From Deinococcus ruber (GTDB lineage: Bacteria; Deinococcota; Deinococci; Deinococcales; Deinococcaceae): 64,000 bases of DNA. This document shows, in pieces, positions 60,830 through 64,000 of this stretch (position 1 is the first letter of the stretch; the number at the start of each line of letters is the position of its first letter). The notes beneath the pieces are model-generated. The model saw nothing but the letters and a program-made list of their open reading frames with translations, did no database searches and had not been told where the DNA came from. The DNA lies in contig NZ_BMQL01000016.1 in NCBI RefSeq assembly GCF_014648095.1, forward strand, positions 1 through 64,000. Reading direction: 5' to 3'. The position numbers and the translations under genes are program-made.

Positions 60830-62290
60830 TCAGGAAGTGTGCGGCTGCCCCCCGATTTTGAGCGGCTGGCCGGAGAACAGGTTGTTGAGCGATTCGGTCA
60901 GGGTGGGGTGTGAAAACACCGCTTCCCGCAGGGTGCTGGCACTGACGCCGCCCATCATCGCCATCTGGAGCACCGACAGCAGTTCGCCGCCCTCGACGCC
61001 CAACACCGTGCCGCCCAGCAGCAGATCGGTGGCGTCGTCTACCACGGCCCGCATCAGGCCGCGTGTTTCGCCCAGTTCGATGGCGCGGGCCACGTAGCTC
61101 ATGGGCATGGAATACACGCGGGTCGGCCTGTCCAGCTTGCGTGCAGCGCCTTCGTCCAGCCCGATGCGCCCCAGTTGCGGGTCGGTAAAGACGGTGTAGG
61201 GCACCAGGCGGTTTCTGGTGGTGCGCTCACCGTTCGACAGGAGCTGATCGCGCACGATGCGGAAATCGTCGTAGGAAATGTGCGTGAAAGCTGGCCCGCC
61301 TTTCACGTCACCCAGCGCATAGATGCCCTCGACATTGGTATGCAGCGTGTCATCGACCTGAATAAAGCCGTGTGCGTCGGCCTCGATTCCCGCTGCCGAC
61401 AGGTTCAGCGCTGCCGTGTTGGGCGTGCGTCCGACGGCCACCAGCAGATGAGAGCCGACAAGCTGCTGCTCCTGTGGCCCCTTCACGCTCAGGGTGATGC
61501 CGCTGTCGTCACGCGTCGCCGCCGTCACCTCGGTCTGCATCAGAAAGCGCACGCCGTCGGCCTCCAGTGCTTCCTGTAGGGCCGCCGCCACGTCTGCGTC
61601 TTCCCGCGCTGCCAGCCGGGGGCCACGTTCCAGCACGGTCACGGCGCTGCCCAGCCGGGCAAACAGTTGCGCGAACTCCAGCCCGATAAAGCCGCCGCCC
61701 TGAATCATCAGATGAGACGGCACCTCCTGCACTTCCATGATGCTGGTCGAATCGAGTGCGCCCACACGGTCCAGCCCCGGCACGGTGGCCCGGCTGGGGC
61801 TGGCACCGGTATTGATAAAGATCTTGGGCGCGGTGATGTGGCGGGTGCCGCCCTCCGTCAGTTCGACCTGAAGGGTATGAGACGCGGTGAACTGGGCCTC
61901 GCCGCGAATCAGTTCGACGCCTGCGGCCAGAACCGACGACGTGCTGCCGTTCCTGAACGAATCGACCACCGCCTGCTTGCGGGCCACCACACGCGGCATA
62001 TCGACCCTGACCTTTCCGACCTCCAGACCGTACTCGTGGGCGCGGCGGGCCAGATGCGCCACTTTCGCGCTGGCGATCAGGGTCTTGGTGGGCGTGCAGC
62101 CCTCGTTGACACATGTGCCGCCCACATGGACGCGCTCGACCAGTGCCACGCGCCAGCCCGCCTTCGACAGTTCACCTGCCAGTGGCCCGCCCGCCTGCCC
62201 CGAACCGATCACCACGGCATCGAAGCTCTGCGGCGCAGCAGCAGCAGATGGTGTAGACGACTCGGAAGGCCCAGTTGTGGATGTGGTCAT
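60830..62290 (-). CDS. Pyridine nucleotide-disulfide oxidoreductase (mercuric reductase/Lpd-like)
   Basis: A 486-residue FAD flavoenzyme. FAD motif FDAVVIGSGQAGGPLAGELS; redox disulfide GGTCVNEGCTPTK (CxxxxC); NAD(P) motif in MIQGGGFIGLEFAQLFARLG; second FAD motif GIYALGDVKGGPAF; dimerisation domain to the C-terminus (LLSVLQMAMMGG). The active-site HxxxxE near the C-terminus appears as FSHPTLTESL. No MerA metal-binding extension or paired Cys at the end is seen, so mercury reduction is doubtful; a soluble reductase of the Lpd/MerA-like group is the safe name. The first 25 residues are Ser/Thr/Ala-rich. TACCAT lies 7 nt before ATG 62290. Confidence 0.88.
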   Translation of the reverse strand: MTTSTTGPSESSTPSAAAAPQSFDAVVIGSGQAGGPLAGELSKAGWRVALVERVHVGGTCVNEGCTPTKTLIASAKVAHLARRAHEYGLEVGKVRVDMPRVVARKQAVVDSFRNGSTSSVLAAGVELIRGEAQFTASHTLQVELTEGGTRHITAPKIFINTGASPSRATVPGLDRVGALDSTSIMEVQEVPSHLMIQGGGFIGLEFAQLFARLGSAVTVLERGPRLAAREDADVAAALQEALEADGVRFLMQTEVTAATRDDSGITLSVKGPQEQQLVGSHLLVAVGRTPNTAALNLSAAGIEADAHGFIQVDDTLHTNVEGIYALGDVKGGPAFTHISYDDFRIVRDQLLSNGERTTRNRLVPYTVFTDPQLGRIGLDEGAARKLDRPTRVYSMPMSYVARAIELGETRGLMRAVVDDATDLLLGGTVLGVEGGELLSVLQMAMMGGVSASTLREAVFSHPTLTESLNNLFSGQPLKIGGQPHTS

Positions 62291-62297
62291 GGCCCTC

Positions 62298-62303
62298 ATG
62301 GTA
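62298..62303 (-). promoter_or_regulatory. -10 box, leaderless flavoenzyme gene
   Basis: TACCAT on the minus strand ends 7 nt before the ATG at 62290. The spacing matches the metallophosphoesterase and GntR genes in this window. Confidence 0.45.
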
Positions 62304-62370
62304 CGCCGCCGCCCGGCTCGTCACGTCAGGCACCGCACCGTTTCATGCCGCCCGTCTCGGTGGCCTGCTG

Positions 62371-63216
62371 TCAGCTCCCCGGCGCTGTTTTCGTGTTGGA
62401 TGCCCGCCTGTTCTTCAGCAGACCAAACAGCGACGTGCTGCCAAGGCTCACGCCCGACAGACTGAGATTGGCACTGCCTTTCGGCGTCTTGGGCGCAATC
62501 GGCTCGGCCTTGAGAATCTTGACGCCGTGTTCGCTGTGATGAACAGCGATGTCGCGGGCCGTCTTACCCAGATCGATGAACCACGCGGGCTTCTTGTCGG
62601 GGCCGACCATTCTTTCCGGTACGCGCTGAGGTGTGTGGCCGTGTACCGAGCCGATCAGATCTTCGCGCAGTTCATACAGGTTCGAAGTGCCGCCGGGTCT
62701 GTCCCACAGCAGCAGATCGACGCCCGTGGCAATCAGCTGCTCTTCGGTAATGGGCCGCTGCATGACGTGGGGGCGGGTGGCGTGGCTGTACAACCAGCGG
62801 TCGCGAATAAACCAGCGTTTGGCATGCCCGCGCAGCCACTCGGCGTCGTCCAGCAGCGCCTTTTTCGAGCGGTAGCTGTCGAGTGTTCCCTGGCCGCCGT
62901 TCTTCATCCAGCGTCGCCATTCGTCGGTGTCGCGGGGCCGGGCATCGGGTGCGTGCCGCTGACCGGGCGGCCCGAACAGCGCATTGATCATCAGTTCTTC
63001 GTGGTTGCCAGCCAGTACCTGAAGACCGAATTCGGCATGAATCTGACGGATATCGCGCAGAATCTGGGCAGTTCCGTTGCCCTCGTCGATCATGTCGCCC
63101 AGCAGCACCACAAAGTGGTCGCGGGGTGGGGCATACTCCAGGGCCAACAGAAGACGCTCATATCTTCCGTTCAGATCGGGTATCGCGACGGTAGGACGAC
63201 GGTCGTGGAGTTCCAT
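62371..63216 (-). CDS. Metallophosphoesterase (PPP-like, calcineurin fold)
   Basis: A 281-residue phosphatase. Metal-site motifs: AIPDLNGRYERLL (DxN variant of DxHG), VLLGDMIDEGN (GDxxDxG), LAGNHEELM (GNHE), YSHATRP and VHGHTPQ (GHTP). This set resembles bacterial serine/threonine or diadenosine tetraphosphate phosphatases, but the first motif has Asn where His is usual. The C-terminal 60 residues (TPKGSANLSLSGVSLG) are a low-complexity tail. The message is probably leaderless: TAGAGT lies 7 nt before the ATG. Confidence 0.88.
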   Translation of the reverse strand: MELHDRRPTVAIPDLNGRYERLLLALEYAPPRDHFVVLLGDMIDEGNGTAQILRDIRQIHAEFGLQVLAGNHEELMINALFGPPGQRHAPDARPRDTDEWRRWMKNGGQGTLDSYRSKKALLDDAEWLRGHAKRWFIRDRWLYSHATRPHVMQRPITEEQLIATGVDLLLWDRPGGTSNLYELREDLIGSVHGHTPQRVPERMVGPDKKPAWFIDLGKTARDIAVHHSEHGVKILKAEPIAPKTPKGSANLSLSGVSLGSTSLFGLLKNRRASNTKTAPGS

Positions 63217-63223
63217 TTCAGCA

Positions 63224-63229
63224 ACTCTA
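63224..63229 (-). promoter_or_regulatory. -10 box, leaderless metallophosphoesterase gene
   Basis: TAGAGT on the minus strand with 7 nt between it and the start codon at 63216; no Shine-Dalgarno is possible. Confidence 0.5.
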
Positions 63230-63317
63230 GATGAAGCCCTGGCCGCGCTGCCGTGCCTTTTCGGTCATTTTGGCAGTGCAGTGTGGAAAATATCGGGTAG
63301 AGCAGACACTCGGGTGT

Positions 63318-63521
63318 TCAGGAAGAGCGGCGCGTCTGGGATTCCTGTCCGGCATAGCGGTCTTGCAGCTGCGCCAGCCGTACACGGGCTTCCTCGACTG
63401 TCAGCAGCAGGGCGGCCCGTTGACTGCCCCGGCTGCGCTCCAGCTGCCGTGTCAGGCGCTGAACACGGCTATACGCAGACAGAATGCTGAGAGCCAGCAG
63501 CGAACGCTTCACAGGCGGCAC
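63318..63521 (-). CDS. Small hypothetical protein
   Basis: A 67-residue frame, or 64 if the second GTG (63512) is used. A short hydrophobic start (SLLALSILSAY) is followed by a basic, probably coiled helix (RVQRLTRQLERSRG; VEEARVRLAQLQDRYAG). No family recognised. GC-rich codon usage and the heptad-like Leu pattern suggest it is real, but there is no clear ribosome site. Confidence 0.45.
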   Translation of the reverse strand: MPPVKRSLLALSILSAYSRVQRLTRQLERSRGSQRAALLLTVEEARVRLAQLQDRYAGQESQTRRSS

Positions 63522-64000
63522 CGACCAACGTCAGATTGCAGAGACATGCACCAAGTGTAGTAGTAGCGCCGTTTCATTGTCAGGTCATCTGTCGCAAAAA
63601 CTCTATCAGGTTTTTTTAGAAATGGACTGTTCTCAGAGTGCAGAACGTGGGCGACAGGGAAAAGAGAAGCTTACATAGTGCGCCGATACACCAAGCACCG
63701 TGCTACGCGCCTTTTTAAGCGTTCGTTGACTGCACCACGAGAACGTTACTTTTTCAACACTTTCTCAATAATTCTTGTGTTGTCACAACAGCCTTGTCTC
63801 GATAACAACCCTGCTGGCTTACATGTGGGATTTTCTGGGTCATTCAAACGAAAGCGGCGCTACACTCACCCGCACATGTTTGAGTAGTTCTTTCACAGCT
63901 CTGAAGTCTCTGAAAAGAGTGATAAGGACAGAAGACGTCCTGGTCAGAGTGGCGGGAGGAGCCAACCGCGCCTGTTCACGACGACAGGGACGGAGCAGTT
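63522..64000. other. AT-richer intergenic region at the window end
   Basis: About 480 nt with lower GC than the rest. It includes a symmetrical TTGTCACAA near 63779, and at 63861-63866 a TACACT box 9 nt before an ATG that opens only a three-codon frame (Met-Phe-Glu-stop, 63876-63887). The last 100 nt hold GGGAGGAG near 63953, perhaps the ribosome site of a gene beyond the window. A 69-codon frame at 63678 has no support. Confidence 0.4.

Noticed and set aside
63678..63887. 69-codon frame near the window end
   Set aside because: Basic, no ribosome site, lower-GC codon use than its neighbours and no recognisable domain.

Overview
The window is a 64 kb stretch of high-GC chromosome that looks like Deinococcus. 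The grounds are a DNA topoisomerase IB with the Asn/Tyr active-site arrangement of the D. radiodurans enzyme, a MarR regulator that closely resembles the urate sensor HucR, many TTG/GTG starts, and several genes whose -10 box sits 5-7 nt before the start codon, as expected of leaderless mRNAs. I see no rRNA, tRNA, CRISPR array, transposase or phage gene. All functions are read from motifs and remembered family features; no database search was run.

Layout. (1) 0.1-15.5 kb, nitrogen and purine catabolism: DinB-like protein, guanine deaminase, xdhC, xdhB, xdhA, an MFS exporter, then hiuH-uox-uraD (guanine to xanthine to urate to allantoin), glcE-glcD, 5-oxoprolinase pxpA-pxpBC, and hucR. (2) 15.6-17.2 kb: sedolisin protease. 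(3) 17.3-25.2 kb: LacI regulator, CUT1 sugar ABC importer without ATPase, a secreted clan GH-A enzyme and a GH1 beta-glucosidase, with three copies of a GAAAGCGCTTTC-type operator in the divergent control region. (4) 25.3-30.3 kb: aldo/keto reductase, IolC/DUF2090-type aldolase, zinc alcohol dehydrogenase, DUF488 protein, P-loop kinase. (5) 30.4-41.1 kb: LacI regulator and a polyol operon (ABC importer, mannitol-type dehydrogenase, SDR, sorbitol/xylitol-type dehydrogenase, xylulokinase, HAD phosphatase). (6) 41.2-46.7 kb: ung overlapping topoisomerase IB, and a 1251-residue GAF/HD-GYP/GGDEF protein. (7) 47-57.8 kb: a cell-wall recycling operon (anmK, serine hydrolase, nagZ, oligopeptide-type importer, GlcNAc/MurNAc kinase, murQ, GntR regulator) in which nearly every stop overlaps the next start. 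(8) 58-63.5 kb: diheme cytochrome c, beta-lactamase-fold serine hydrolase, SHOCT protein, flavin disulfide reductase, metallophosphoesterase, small protein.

Two patterns not explained by ordinary annotation stand out. First, several genes without their own Shine-Dalgarno are preceded by a 15-30 codon ORF whose stop codon overlaps the gene's start (at 12.6, 26.4, 47.1, 52.8, 53.8 and 58.9 kb), most with a good ribosome site or a leaderless promoter; they look like translational-coupling leader peptides. Second, at least five intergenic spots carry an element made of degenerate tandem 7-mers pointing inward from both sides onto a hairpin core (2.9, 8.3, 12.5, 20.4 and 25.2 kb), with partial versions at 23.7, 28.9, 33.1 and 52.7 kb. 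The 7-mer sequence differs between elements but the period and the inverted layout are kept. Also notable: xdhC has a near-perfect ribosome site but no ATG/GTG/TTG where the family N-terminus begins, and a HucR-like gene lies 4.7 kb from the uricase operon it probably controls.
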